Source of the DNA: Paludibacteraceae bacterium
GTDB taxonomy: Bacteria > Bacteroidota > Bacteroidia > Bacteroidales > Paludibacteraceae
Direction: 5' to 3'
Assembly: GCA_017478725.1 (NCBI GenBank)
Contig: JAFVDD010000004.1
Span: 47,119 to 111,118 of the forward strand
Length of the DNA stretch: 64,000 bases
Shown: positions 24,877 through 33,941 of the stretch, one piece after another
How the letters are laid out: the number at the start of each line of letters is the position of its first letter
Position numbering within the stretch: the stretch's first letter is position 1
Made by a program: the position numbers and the translations under genes
Notes under the pieces: generated by a model
Databases searched by the model: none
Seen by the model: only the letters and a program-made list of their open reading frames with translations
Told to the model about the DNA's origin: nothing

Positions 24877-26472
24877 TCATATCGCCGTCAGGGCCGTACG
24901 CACGCGGCGGAGGGTTTCTTCTTTGCCGAGGATGTCCGTGATATTCCAGATATGCGGGCCACGGGCGGCGCCGACCAGACAGATGCGGAAGGCGTTCATC
25001 ACAATGCCTACACCATATTCGTGCTCTGCAATCCAAGGCATGACTACGTCGTCCAAATGCCAGCGGATTACCGTCTCGCCGTTCTCGTTCTGCATCTCAT
25101 GATGGGCATGCCAATCGTCTTCGCTGACAGTCTCAAGGAGTGCGATGAGTTCCTGCATATGACGCGGAGAGTCCTCTTTCCAACGCTTCTTGAGCGATTT
25201 CTCGTCATAAGCCGCAGGAGCCACGAAGAAGAAATCCGCCTGCTCCCAGAGCTCCGGAACAAAGTTCACGCGGTCCTTGACCAAGCCGATGATGGCGGGG
25301 AGTTTCTGAATATCCGGAATTCCGGATTTCCGGAGTTTCTCTTCAAGAACCGGAAGGAACATCTCTGCGAGCTCTTCGTTAGAGCGGAGCTGGAGGTACT
25401 GGTGGTTGAACCATTTGCCCTTCTCATAATCAAACTTGGCGCCGGATTTGGAGACGCGGTCGAGCGAGAAATCACGGATGAGTTCGTCCATCGTGTACAT
25501 CTCTTGGTCACCGGAGCCATGCCAGCCGAGCAGAGCCAGGAAATTGATGACCGCTTCAGGCAGATAGCCGCTCTCGCGGTAACCGGAAGAGACAGTGCCG
25601 TCTTTCTGGTTATGGAACTCCAGCGGGAATACGGGGAATCCGAGGCGGTCGCCGTCACGCTTGGAGAGTTTGCCGTTGCCGTCGGGTTTGAGGAGCAAGG
25701 GCAGATGCGCGAACTCGGGCATCGTGTCCTGCCAGCCGAAAGCGCGGTAGAGAAGGACATGGAGCGGTGCCGACGGCAGCCATTCCTCGCCACGGATAAC
25801 ATGGCTGATTTCCATCAGGTGGTCATCAACGATGTTCGCGAGGTGGTAGGTAGGCAGATCGTCTGCGGACTTGTAGAGCACCTTGTCGTCAAGGATATTG
25901 GAGTTGATGACCACTTCGCCGCGGATGAGGTCGTGCACATGCACATCCTCATCGGGTTCTACTTTGAAGCGGACAACATATTGGTTGCCGGCAGCGATGA
26001 GCGCCTGAACTTCGTCGGCAGACATAGTAAGAGAGTTGCGCATCTGCATGCGTGTACGGGCATCGTACTGGAAATTAGGTATCTCCGCGCGCTTGGCCTC
26101 CAACTCTTCCGGCGTATCGAAAGCAATATAGGCATGACCGGAATCGAGGAGCTGATGGACATACTGATGGTAGATCTCGCGGCGCTCGGATTGGCGGTAC
26201 GGACCGTGGGAACCGACGGATTCAATCTCTTTGGTTCCTTTTTTGAGGCGCAAGCCTTCGTCGATGCCGATACCAAGCCAGTCGAGGGCTTCGAGGATAT
26301 ATTCCTCTGCTCCCGGAACAAAGCGGGTGGAGTCGGTGTCCTCGATACGAAGGAGCATGTCTCCGCCGTGCTGGCGGGCAAAGAGGTAGTTATACAAGGC
26401 AGTGCGCACACCGCCGATATGCAATGCACCGGTGGGACTCGGCGCAAAACGAACTCGTACTTTTCTTTCCAT
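24877..26472 (-). CDS. gltX: Glutamyl-tRNA synthetase
   Basis: I start at 26472 ([21 protein letters not shown]), which gives 531 residues; upstream in-frame codons lie in the promoter. The class I features are [14 protein letters not shown] (HIGH motif) at residues 7-20, [27 protein letters not shown] and the KLSKRDGD (KMSKS-type) motif. It charges tRNA-Glu with glutamate; a tRNA-Glu gene is at 59267. At 25311-25334 three 8-bp units are read in frame as RKSGIPDI near the anticodon-binding domain. It is the promoter-proximal gene of an operon with the NSS transporter. Confidence 0.96.
   Translation of the reverse strand: MERKVRVRFAPSPTGALHIGGVRTALYNYLFARQHGGDMLLRIEDTDSTRFVPGAEEYILEALDWLGIGIDEGLRLKKGTKEIESVGSHGPYRQSERREIYHQYVHQLLDSGHAYIAFDTPEELEAKRAEIPNFQYDARTRMQMRNSLTMSADEVQALIAAGNQYVVRFKVEPDEDVHVHDLIRGEVVINSNILDDKVLYKSADDLPTYHLANIVDDHLMEISHVIRGEEWLPSAPLHVLLYRAFGWQDTMPEFAHLPLLLKPDGNGKLSKRDGDRLGFPVFPLEFHNQKDGTVSSGYRESGYLPEAVINFLALLGWHGSGDQEMYTMDELIRDFSLDRVSKSGAKFDYEKGKWFNHQYLQLRSNEELAEMFLPVLEEKLRKSGIPDIQKLPAIIGLVKDRVNFVPELWEQADFFFVAPAAYDEKSLKKRWKEDSPRHMQELIALLETVSEDDWHAHHEMQNENGETVIRWHLDDVVMPWIAEHEYGVGIVMNAFRICLVGAARGPHIWNITDILGKEETLRRVRTALTAI
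25311..25334 (-). repeat. 8-bp array inside gltX
   Basis: Three 8-bp units (TATCCGGA, ATTCCGGA, TTTCCGGA on the plus strand) total 24 bp, so the frame is preserved. The same TTCCGGAA-like word forms the array at 46008-46039. Confidence 0.65.
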
Positions 26473-26499
26473 TATTGTGTGTAAAATTTTTTGCGGGTG

Positions 26500-26531
26500 C
26501 AAAATTACTAAAAAAAAACGATATACGCAAA
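26500..26531 (-). promoter_or_regulatory. Promoter of gltX
   Basis: On the minus strand TTTG at 26528-26531 and TAATTTTG at 26500-26507 have a 20-bp spacer and lie 27 bp from the chosen ATG. Confidence 0.8.
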
Positions 26532-26568
26532 AAAAAAATAACATACGCAAGCGCGCAGTTATTTTTTT

Positions 26569-26585
26569 GCGGAGAGTGAGGGATT
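26569..26585 (-). repeat. Duplicated 3' end of tRNA-Ser (remnant)
   Basis: GCGGAGAGTGAGGGATT is identical to the 3' end of tRNA-Ser plus one flanking base, at 26688-26704, 119 bp away in the same orientation. No other part of a tRNA can be folded around it. It may be a relic of a decayed tandem tRNA or of an att-like duplication. Confidence 0.6.
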
Positions 26586-26688
26586 TCTACGTAATCCCAA
26601 CAAGCTGCCGCCGGCACCTTGTTCAAAGAAAAAAGAGCGATTTGCTTGCTTGAGTAAACTCAGACAGACAAACCGTCCTTTTTCTTTG

Positions 26689-26777
26689 CGGAGAGTGAGG
26701 GATTCGAACCCCCGATACGACGTAATGCGTATACCGCATTTCGAGTGCGGCTCTTTCGACCACTCAGACAACTCTCC
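26689..26777 (-). tRNA. tRNA-Ser, anticodon CGA
   Basis: Read on the minus strand, the 89-nt gene has acceptor stem GGAGAGT/ACTCTCC, a D-arm, an anticodon loop CTCGAAA giving anticodon CGA, a long variable arm (class II, as expected for Ser) and a T-arm containing GGTTCGAATCC. The discriminator base is G and CCA is not encoded. It reads UCG codons. Its own promoter is at 26885-26916, separated by a leader that contains a 47-bp tandem repeat. Confidence 0.95.
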
Positions 26778-26780
26778 TCT

Positions 26781-26882
26781 AAAGCGGGTAAACCGATTTT
26801 TTTTCTCGATCTGAAGCTCTCGATTAAAAAGCGGGTAAACCGATTTTTTTTCTCGATCTGAAGCTCTCGATTAAAAAGCGGG
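26781..26882 (-). repeat. 47-bp tandem repeat in tRNA-Ser leader
   Basis: Two perfect 47-bp copies (26781-26827 and 26828-26874) plus the first bases of a third start with AAAGCGGGT. They lie between the tRNA-Ser promoter and the tRNA 5' end, so the precursor carries the repeat. Confidence 0.9.
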
Positions 26883-26884
26883 TG

Positions 26885-26916
26885 CAAAATTACTGCTTTT
26901 TTTTGATATATGCAAA
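26885..26916 (-). promoter_or_regulatory. Promoter of tRNA-Ser
   Basis: On the minus strand TTTG at 26913-26916 and TAATTTTG at 26885-26892 have a 20-bp A-tract spacer ending in GCAG, the same form as the dxs and fbp promoters. Confidence 0.8.
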
Positions 26917-26984
26917 CTTTTGCTTATTTTTTTGCGGAAAAATATGAATTGGCACAGAAATTGCACTAATAAATTATAAATTTT

Positions 26985-28811
26985 ATGCTTATGAAACGGA
27001 AAATTTTCTCTTTGGTGCTCGTAGCCGCATTGTGGATGGTGAATGCAGAGGCTTGTATCCGCCGCGAAACATTGCCGGAGGTGGTCGGTTTTGTTATGGA
27101 CTCGACACAAGCATTGATCCCCAATGCGGAAGTGAGAGTGGGTAAAATGGTGTTGAATACATCTTGGGACGGACGATTTGTAATGAAATCCGGTGAATGG
27201 CAACGAGGCGACAAAATGGTTGTCAGTTGCGAGGGGTATGAAAAAAAGAAAATCTCTCTCCGCGACCTGAAAACCGATGAACCGTTGGTGGTTGTGCTGA
27301 AAAGCAAAGGCCGTCCGCACTCTATCAAGGATGATATTATGCCCCGTAAAACGCTTGGCGGAGCAGTCATGTATTCAACAACGGCAAGGGCGGAATACGA
27401 GGTCGAGGTTATGGAAGCGAGCCATGAGATGTTGTCCGACAAAGCCATCGGTATGCCTTCTCCTATCACAGGTCCTGTAGAGATCAATGATGCTACGGCG
27501 GGCAAACTGACCGCCGGCGAGGTCAACGATTTCGCCAAATGGCACTTATGGCCAGGCATCCTGGACGGCAGCCATGCCCGGTTTGCAGGCGATTGGCAAA
27601 TTACCCCGAGACATCGTTATACAGTGCAGGTGACCAATAAAAACGGTTATCCGGTCGTTTCGCGTGCCGTTAGTCTGATTGACTATGCCGGCAATACGCT
27701 CTACCAGGCTGTGACGGACAACACAGGCAAAGCGGAGTTGTGGTATCAACTGACGGGCAGTAACCTCTGCGGCAAGCATACCGACTTCCGTATCCGTGTG
27801 GATGAGCAGACTCAGACTGCCAAGGATTGGAGCGAAGGTCTCAATACGTTTGTGTTGGACGAACCGTGCGAACAAAGCGATGCCGCCGATGTGATGTTTG
27901 TATTTGATGCTACGGGTTCGATGGGCGACGAGCTGCGCTATCTGCAGGAGGAAATGAAAGATGTGATTGCTCGAGCCAAAGAGGCAACCGGCGGCTTGCA
28001 GATCCGCACCGGAGCAGTAGTTTATCGCGATCATAGTGACGAGTATTTGACGCGTCTGAGCCGCCTGACGGATGATATAACAGTAACGCAATCTTTCATA
28101 GACAAGCAGGAGGCCGGCGGTGGCGGCGATTACCCTGAGGCTGTGCCGGAAGCTCTGATGGCGGCACTCAACGGCGCAGGGTGGAACACTGAGGCTCGCG
28201 CGCGTATAGCGTTCCTTATATTGGATGCTCCATGCCACAAAGACTCCGCTACATTAAGCCTGCTGCATGACCAGCTGCTCAACGCTGCCGCCCAAGGTAT
28301 CCGTATTGTGCCGGTTGTATGCAGCGGAGTGGACGAAAGCGGCGAACTGCTCATGCGTTCCATTGCGCTTGCTACCAACGGTACTTCGTTCTTCCTGACT
28401 GACGACTCAGGAATAGGCAACACGCATCTGAAACCCACCACCGACACCCTGAAAGTAGAGCACCTGAACGACATGCTTGTCCGTACGATTGTTGAGTTCA
28501 GCACCGTTCCCGATTGCGAAGGCCAATGGCGCACGGATGAGATAGAGCAAATTGATGAAGCCTTTGTTCCCAATCCGTTTGAAGTGAGGGATTTGACTGA
28601 GGAAGAAAGAATCCAAAAAGATTCGCCTACGATATTGTATCTGGTGGATGTGACGGGCAAACTGATTTGTATATACGAAGGCCGCTTGGAGGATGCCGGC
28701 GACAGCCAGTTATCCCGGCTTCCGATACCTGTTACACTCTCCTCCGGTGTCTATTTCGTCAAGGCTTTCTATGACGGCAAGTGGCACACAAAGAAAATAT
28801 TGGTTCATTAA
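26985..28811 (+). CDS. Secreted von Willebrand factor A protein with T9SS sorting domain
   Basis: The 608-residue protein (or 606 from the ATG at 26991) has a signal peptide, a carboxypeptidase-regulatory-like beta domain (about residues 30-105) with a possible second such domain (about 205-275), and a VWA domain starting VMFVFDATGSMGD with the MIDAS Asp-x-Ser-x-Ser pattern altered to DATGS. The C-terminal 80 residues end in SGVYFVKAFYDGKWHTKKILVH, which fits the type A sorting domain of the type IX secretion system. It should be exported to the surface and cleaved or anchored. VWA domains bind protein ligands through a metal; the partner is unknown. Confidence 0.8.
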   Translation: MLMKRKIFSLVLVAALWMVNAEACIRRETLPEVVGFVMDSTQALIPNAEVRVGKMVLNTSWDGRFVMKSGEWQRGDKMVVSCEGYEKKKISLRDLKTDEPLVVVLKSKGRPHSIKDDIMPRKTLGGAVMYSTTARAEYEVEVMEASHEMLSDKAIGMPSPITGPVEINDATAGKLTAGEVNDFAKWHLWPGILDGSHARFAGDWQITPRHRYTVQVTNKNGYPVVSRAVSLIDYAGNTLYQAVTDNTGKAELWYQLTGSNLCGKHTDFRIRVDEQTQTAKDWSEGLNTFVLDEPCEQSDAADVMFVFDATGSMGDELRYLQEEMKDVIARAKEATGGLQIRTGAVVYRDHSDEYLTRLSRLTDDITVTQSFIDKQEAGGGGDYPEAVPEALMAALNGAGWNTEARARIAFLILDAPCHKDSATLSLLHDQLLNAAAQGIRIVPVVCSGVDESGELLMRSIALATNGTSFFLTDDSGIGNTHLKPTTDTLKVEHLNDMLVRTIVEFSTVPDCEGQWRTDEIEQIDEAFVPNPFEVRDLTEEERIQKDSPTILYLVDVTGKLICIYEGRLEDAGDSQLSRLPIPVTLSSGVYFVKAFYDGKWHTKKILVH

Positions 28812-28846
28812 GGCTGAAAAAGGCTAAAAATGTAGAAAAATTGACC

Positions 28847-28882
28847 AAAAATTGCATTTGTCTTGCACAGGTGCAATTTTTT
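28847..28882 (+). terminator. Terminator hairpin that contains the next promoter's -33 region
   Basis: AAAAATTGCA (28847-28856) pairs with TGCAATTTTT (28872-28881). The loop, 28857-28871, carries the -33 box of the pectinesterase promoter. Confidence 0.75.
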
Positions 28883-28893
28883 GTGTAACTTTG
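28862..28893 (+). promoter_or_regulatory. Promoter of the pectinesterase gene
   Basis: CTTG at 28862-28865 (TTTG-like) and TAACTTTG at 28886-28893 have 20 bp between them. The first transcribed bases GTCGGAATTGG are shared with the transporter promoter at 31986-32017. Confidence 0.7.
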
Positions 28894-28952
28894 TAGTCGG
28901 AATTGGTATGCATAAATAAACTCAATCGTTTTATTTAACTAAATAAACTATC

Positions 28953-31853
28953 ATGAAAAAACTTTTTTCTTTAGCATTATGTGCTCTGTTGGGCATTAAC
29001 GCATGGGCGTATGAGAACACGCCTGCTACATTCAGTTGGACTGTCGGAAACGAAGCCGAGGCAACAGTCACTTCTGATGCCACCGACGCAGTAAAACAGA
29101 CCAAGTATTCTGCAGGAACGGGTTTGACTGTTGGTACGCGTAGTAACCTCACGGCTAACAATGGCGTAACGATGGTTACTTTTACTCCGAAAGAAAACAA
29201 GCCTGGCAACGTGGCCAGTGTTGTGGTTGAGTATAGCGTCAAACTGAAGAAAGGTCTCACGTTTAAACTGACCCAGTTGTCCTATGAGGCTGTTAAGCAA
29301 GGCACAGATGACGCATCGTATAGTTGGAGTTATACCGTTGATGGTGAAGAGTCGGCTATTACCACAGTAGACAAAACAAACATCCTTCGTGACAATAAGA
29401 CAAGCGGAACAGACGGAAATCCGGCTCTTCTTCATACTGAAAATTTTGAGAACGTAGCTGGTCAAACAGTTACGATTCGTTTTTACGTGTCCGGTTTTAA
29501 TGCGGGCAAATATTTCTGCTTGTCCCATATTAATCTCATCGGTACAATCAGCGGTGAGGAAGAAGTGCGCGCTTTTACGAACTTTAAAATAGAGTTCCGT
29601 GATAATCCCTATACCGTCATTGAGCCGGAGAACGGTGAACTGCCTGCAGGTGTAACCGTTGCAGGAACATCCTACAATGGAAGTCAGCACGGTATCCAAG
29701 GCGGCACGATCACTGTTCCTGTTGATGGTCCGGTGAAATTCACTATAGGTGCTTGCCAGTATAGCAATGGTGTAATTACCGTGAAGAAAGATGGCGAAAA
29801 TTTTGCTACCGTCAGCAATAAGGCCGCTTGCGGAGAAACGGCAGGAAACTTTGAGCAGTTTGTGGATTGGACATATAATGTAGAAGAAGCAGCTGTGCTG
29901 ACATTTGAGTTAGCAAGCCAGGTATATGTGCCTTACTTCTTTGCAGAGGCGTGCGATTTTGTGCCGGAAGTATATGTAAAGTATTACGATGTAGATGGCA
30001 AAACGCTTATCGGCATAGACACAGTTCCCGGTAATTCCGGTTTGGTGTATAGGTATGGTGCTTCGGATGTAACCGTGCCTGAAGGCATGAAATTCCGCGG
30101 ATGGTTTACAGATGCTACCAAATCGGCATCTAAAGTGAAAGAAGGTTTCGTATTGGCTCAGGATCTCAGCCTCTTTGCACAAGTATGCGTCATTGAGGTT
30201 GCTGAAGTAGGCAAAATCTTCGACTACGATTTCCGTCAAGCCAATTTTGATCCGGCAGAGCATGAGTTATTGACCGTTACCGGAGGTTCGTACAACGGTT
30301 CACAACATGGTTGGGCTTTTTCGAACGGCAATACCATTTCTATTCAGGTTGCCGGAAATGCCCTGTTGGCAGTCGGCGTATGCACGTACTCAAATACAGC
30401 TATAACAGAAGTGAAAGACGCAGAGGGTAATAAAGTGGGCGAACTGAATGTGGAGAAAAATACGACAGCTGATGGCGAAGAGCAGGTTATCCGCTATACC
30501 GGCGATGCAACCACGCTTACATTCTATTTCACAGCTACCAGTTATATCCACAGAATAGAGGTGTATAACGTGCTTGGCTTTGTAGATAAAGACGAAACTA
30601 CCGGATATTATATTGTACCTGCCGGTGACGCTGCATCTCTTATACTCACGCTCAAGCAAATCAAAGCAGGGGAGAAGATTTTCCTGCCGAACGGCGTGTA
30701 TGACCTCGGAGAAAAAGTGCTGACAGAAATCAATAAGAACAATATCTCTATTATCGGTCAGTCGATGGAAGGAACGGTTATCAAGAATGCTCCAGACGCT
30801 TCTACCGAGTCAATCAACAATACAGCTACTCTGTATATTATCAAGGATATAACAGGCACATATCTGCAAGACTTGACCATTCAGAATGATTTGGATTATT
30901 ACAAGAACAACAACGGTCGCGCTGTTGCTTTGTGGGACAAGGGAACCAAAACCATCTGCAAGAACGTACGTCTGCTGAGTTATCAGGATACGTATTACAG
31001 CAACCTCTCCGGCGCAGTCAAGTTCTTCGATGATTGCGAGATTCACGGAACGGTTGACTTCATCTGCGGTGATGGTAGTGTTTATTTCCGCAACAACCTG
31101 CTGTATGCCGAGAAGCGTTCCTCTAATGGAAGCGGTAGTGATGCCCTTACCGCTAACAACGGACCTGCTACCGATAAGGGTTACGTGTTCGTGGATTGTA
31201 CGATAAAGAGCGAGTGCCCGGTAGTTTCTCTTGGCCGTGCATGGAACAATACTCCGAGTGTTGCTTTTATCAACACCCTGGTTGATTACAGCGCCGGCGA
31301 GTTCGGCTTCGTGGGAAGCGGTATCGAGCGTTGGACCCAGGATCTCATGAACGCAAATGCCTGGCCCAAGTTCGGCGAGTATAACACCCATCTGGAGGAT
31401 GGTACTGTGCTTACTCCTTCGAGCAATGTAGTTACCTTCAAAGACAAAGCGCCCAGTACTGCAACCCAGCAAATCGAAACCGTTCTTTCGGCTGAGGACG
31501 CAGCTGTTTATACGATGGCTTACACTCTCGGCGATTGGGCCGCGACGGCTGAGAATGATGCCAAGCAAGCAGAGGCTGATACGAAGAATATAGACGCCGC
31601 CGGAATCTATCTGGTTGAGACAGAGGATGGTTGCCAGATTGTAAAGGGAAGCGAACTGGTAGTAGAAGAAGGTGCTTCCATCCGCAAAGCCAATGCTCGT
31701 GGTGGTTTTGGCAAGCCTGCCGGAGAAGATGAACCTGAGGCGGTTGAGAACGTGGAGAGCAAGACATCCCGCGCTGAGAAAATCTTCCGTAATGGTCAGT
31801 TGGTTGTCATCCGTGACGGCAAGGCGTACAACGCACTCGGTGCTCAGCTGTGA
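28953..31853 (+). CDS. Large secreted pectinesterase (CE8) with accessory domains and C-terminal tag
   Basis: The 966-residue protein has a signal peptide (to about AWA) and about 550 residues of beta-rich accessory modules, including two related segments with TVTGGSYNGSQHG- and VAGTSYNGSQHG-like motifs that may bind carbohydrate. A CE8 pectin methylesterase beta-helix follows (about residues 555-830). Its hallmarks are GRAVALW, SYQDTYYS, GTVDFICGDG and SLGRAWNN, giving the catalytic Asp pair and Arg. A C-terminal tag (FRNGQLVVIRDGKAYNALGAQL) suggests type IX export. It removes methyl esters from pectin, preparing substrate for lyases such as the one at 3518. A strong terminator follows. Confidence 0.88.
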   Translation: MKKLFSLALCALLGINAWAYENTPATFSWTVGNEAEATVTSDATDAVKQTKYSAGTGLTVGTRSNLTANNGVTMVTFTPKENKPGNVASVVVEYSVKLKKGLTFKLTQLSYEAVKQGTDDASYSWSYTVDGEESAITTVDKTNILRDNKTSGTDGNPALLHTENFENVAGQTVTIRFYVSGFNAGKYFCLSHINLIGTISGEEEVRAFTNFKIEFRDNPYTVIEPENGELPAGVTVAGTSYNGSQHGIQGGTITVPVDGPVKFTIGACQYSNGVITVKKDGENFATVSNKAACGETAGNFEQFVDWTYNVEEAAVLTFELASQVYVPYFFAEACDFVPEVYVKYYDVDGKTLIGIDTVPGNSGLVYRYGASDVTVPEGMKFRGWFTDATKSASKVKEGFVLAQDLSLFAQVCVIEVAEVGKIFDYDFRQANFDPAEHELLTVTGGSYNGSQHGWAFSNGNTISIQVAGNALLAVGVCTYSNTAITEVKDAEGNKVGELNVEKNTTADGEEQVIRYTGDATTLTFYFTATSYIHRIEVYNVLGFVDKDETTGYYIVPAGDAASLILTLKQIKAGEKIFLPNGVYDLGEKVLTEINKNNISIIGQSMEGTVIKNAPDASTESINNTATLYIIKDITGTYLQDLTIQNDLDYYKNNNGRAVALWDKGTKTICKNVRLLSYQDTYYSNLSGAVKFFDDCEIHGTVDFICGDGSVYFRNNLLYAEKRSSNGSGSDALTANNGPATDKGYVFVDCTIKSECPVVSLGRAWNNTPSVAFINTLVDYSAGEFGFVGSGIERWTQDLMNANAWPKFGEYNTHLEDGTVLTPSSNVVTFKDKAPSTATQQIETVLSAEDAAVYTMAYTLGDWAATAENDAKQAEADTKNIDAAGIYLVETEDGCQIVKGSELVVEEGASIRKANARGGFGKPAGEDEPEAVENVESKTSRAEKIFRNGQLVVIRDGKAYNALGAQL

Positions 31854-31879
31854 TGATGTGCAAATAGTCGAATATGTGG

Positions 31880-31911
31880 CTAGCTGACTAGCTAACTAGT
31901 ATGCTAGTAAT
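31880..31911 (+). repeat. 8-bp CTAGCTGA-type array
   Basis: Four units (CTAGCTGA, CTAGCTAA, CTAGTATG, CTAGTAAT) lie directly before the terminator. The same family flanks groEL at 54290 and 55987. Confidence 0.75.
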
Positions 31912-31914
31912 TGC

Positions 31915-31954
31915 TAAAAAACACGCTCCGAAATATGCTCGGAGCGTGTTTTTT
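31915..31954 (+). terminator. Strong intrinsic terminator after the pectinesterase gene
   Basis: AAAAAACACGCTCCG pairs with CGGAGCGTGTTTTTT around a 9-base loop; the T-run continues to 31954. Confidence 0.92.
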
Positions 31955-31985
31955 GTAAAAAGAAGGTGTCAAAACACACTTTTTT

Positions 31986-32017
31986 CTTGTATATTCCAAT
32001 TCTTTTTTGTACCTTTG
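31986..32017 (+). promoter_or_regulatory. Promoter of the AspT/YidE-like transporter
   Basis: CTTG at 31986-31989 and TACCTTTG at 32010-32017 have a 20-bp spacer ending in a T-tract and TTG. Confidence 0.7.
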
Positions 32018-32022
32018 TCGTC

Positions 32023-32105
32023 GGAATTGGCTCGCCTAAGTGCACTCGCGTAGCGAGTGGAGGCGGCTTGCAATTCCTCCTCCTCGGTCTGCGTGTGCGA
32101 CACGC
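32023..32105 (+). promoter_or_regulatory. Structured 5' leader of the transporter mRNA
   Basis: GGAATTG (32023-32029) pairs with CAATTCC (32071-32077), CGCCT (32033-32037) with AGGCG (32061-32065), and CACTCGC (32043-32049) with GCGAGTG (32053-32059), forming one long irregular stem from the first transcribed bases. A second hairpin GCGTGT/ACACGC lies at 32091-32105. It matches no riboswitch I know. Confidence 0.55.
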
Positions 32106-32129
32106 ATCCCGATTTATGGTGAATAATAA

Positions 32130-33809
32130 ATGATAAATATATTTATGGACTGGTTTTCAAATCTGTTTTTCGGCACAGGTATCGCGCATTCGATTTTTGT
32201 GATGACACTGGCGATTGCGTTGGGTCTGTTTCTGAGCGAGAAGCTCAAAATCAAGGGTATAACATTAGGAATCACGTGGATTTTGTTCAGTGCGATTGCG
32301 TTCAGTCATTTCGGCATGCACCTGGATCCGCTTGTGGAATCGTTCGCCAAGGACTTCGGTCTGATCCTGTTTGTCTATTCGATAGGCTTGCAGGTTGGTC
32401 CTTCGTTCTTTTCGTCGTTCGGCAAAGGCGGCATCAAACTGAACATGCTGGCGTTGGGCATTGTGCTGTTAGGTTGTGTTACGGCGTGGCTGATTCATTT
32501 TATCAGCGGCGAGGACATCGCTGTGATGACCGGTGTGCTGTTCGGAGCGGTAACGAATACCCCGGGGTTGGGAGCTGCGCAGCAGGCTTATCAGGACATA
32601 ACAGGCGTTTCGAATCCCGACATAGCCAGCGGTTACGCCATGGCTTATCCGCTCGGCGTAGTGGGAATCCTTTTGTCGATGATGCTCATCCGCTGGATTT
32701 TCCGTATCAAGATGGAGAATGAGGAAGAGCAGGTGGCTAAAGAGAAAGGCGAGGATCAGCAGATTGAGCATTTCGATATCAAACTGACCAACCCTCAAGT
32801 GGAAGGATTGCGCGTGCGCGACATCAAACAGCTGACGCACGTCACGATTCTTGTTACCCGTTTGCTTAATAGTGAAGGCAACGAGGTGATGCCTGATGCC
32901 AACACAGCGTTGCATGTAGGCGATGTGGTGCGTTTTGTGGTGGACAAGAAAGACGAGCGTACGGCCATGCTGCTGGGTGAAATGACCCAAGTGGAGTGGG
33001 AGAAAGAGGAGAAGAATGTGCATCTCGTCAGCCGGCATATTATTGTCAGCAAGCCCAAAGTGAACGGCAAACTGATCCGCGAAATGAAAGTGCGTGACGC
33101 GCTCAAGATCACTATCACGCGTGTACGCCGTGCTGGAATCGAACTGCTGGCTACGCCTGATCTGCGTCTGCAGCTGGGTGACCGCCTGACTGTTGTAGGT
33201 GAGCAAGAAGCGGTGGACAAAGTGGCGCAGGTATTCGGTAATGCCACCAAGAAACTTGACGCGCCTAATCTGGCTTCGCTATTCATAGGAATCGTCCTGG
33301 GTGTTTTGCTCGGTTCGTTGCCAATCATGCTGCCTGGCTTGTCACAGCCGTTCAAGCTTGGTCTGGCAGGCGGTTCGCTCATCGTGTCCATCCTCATCGG
33401 AGCGTTCGGCACCAGGTATCATCTGGTTACTTATACCACCACTTCCGCCAATCTCATGATCCGCGAAATAGGTATTGCACTCTTCCTTGCGGCGGTTGGT
33501 TTCGGAGCCGGCGCAACGTTTGTGGACACACTGCTGGACGGCGGCTATGTGTGGATCGGCTACGGCGTTATTATCACGCTTCTGCCGCTGCTGTTGATAG
33601 GAATCGCTGCACGCAAGTGGATGAAACTGGACTATTTCACGCTTATGGGTCTCATAGCCGGTTCGACAACCGATCCGCCTGCGCTTGCCTATGCCACATC
33701 GCAGAGCAGCCAGAACGACCGCGCAGCCGTGGCATACTCAACGGTTTATCCGCTGACGATGTTTCTGAGGGTGCTGACGGGGCAAATGATGATATTGTTC
33801 TTTTTGTAG
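32130..33809 (+). CDS. AspT/YidE-family transporter with two TrkA-C domains
   Basis: The 559-residue protein has about five membrane segments, a cytoplasmic middle region with two TrkA-C (RCK-C) domains (about residues 220-380) and about five more membrane segments. The repeated GAVTNTPGLGAAQ and GLIAGSTTDPPALAYA motifs are characteristic of the YidE/AspT duplication family. AspT exchanges aspartate and alanine, but most members have no proven substrate. It is preceded by its own promoter and a structured leader and followed by an 8-bp repeat array, so it is probably monocistronic. Confidence 0.87.
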   Translation: MINIFMDWFSNLFFGTGIAHSIFVMTLAIALGLFLSEKLKIKGITLGITWILFSAIAFSHFGMHLDPLVESFAKDFGLILFVYSIGLQVGPSFFSSFGKGGIKLNMLALGIVLLGCVTAWLIHFISGEDIAVMTGVLFGAVTNTPGLGAAQQAYQDITGVSNPDIASGYAMAYPLGVVGILLSMMLIRWIFRIKMENEEEQVAKEKGEDQQIEHFDIKLTNPQVEGLRVRDIKQLTHVTILVTRLLNSEGNEVMPDANTALHVGDVVRFVVDKKDERTAMLLGEMTQVEWEKEEKNVHLVSRHIIVSKPKVNGKLIREMKVRDALKITITRVRRAGIELLATPDLRLQLGDRLTVVGEQEAVDKVAQVFGNATKKLDAPNLASLFIGIVLGVLLGSLPIMLPGLSQPFKLGLAGGSLIVSILIGAFGTRYHLVTYTTTSANLMIREIGIALFLAAVGFGAGATFVDTLLDGGYVWIGYGVIITLLPLLLIGIAARKWMKLDYFTLMGLIAGSTTDPPALAYATSQSSQNDRAAVAYSTVYPLTMFLRVLTGQMMILFFL

Positions 33810-33825
33810 TGAGGAATTGTTATGG

Positions 33826-33905
33826 CGACATGACGACATGACGACATGACGACCTTATGACATGACGACATGACGACATGACGACATTATGACATGACGA
33901 CATTA
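33826..33905 (+). repeat. 8-bp CGACATGA array, ten units
   Basis: Ten units from 33826 to 33905 alternate between CGACATGA and variants (CGACCTTA/TGACATGA at 33850, CGACATTA/TGACATGA at 33882), giving a 32-bp higher-order pattern. A short relative overlaps the coaX 3' end at 41752. Confidence 0.9.
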
Positions 33906-33907
33906 TA

Positions 33908-33941
33908 TTGAAAAAAGCGACCAAGCGGTCGCTTTTTTCAA
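33908..33941. terminator. Bidirectional terminator overlapping the fbp stop codon
   Basis: TTGAAAAAAGCGACC (33908-33922) pairs with GGTCGCTTTTTTCAA (33927-33941) around AAGC. The fbp TGA (33938-33940 on the minus strand) is inside the stem. Confidence 0.9.

Noticed and set aside
24874-26484. Open frame of 536 codons antisense to gltX
   Set aside because: It mirrors gltX exactly and encodes no known motif; gltX itself is certain.
33826-33905. Repeats that could be taken for a CRISPR array
   Set aside because: The units are 8 bp and directly adjacent, with no unique spacers, and no cas gene is in the window.
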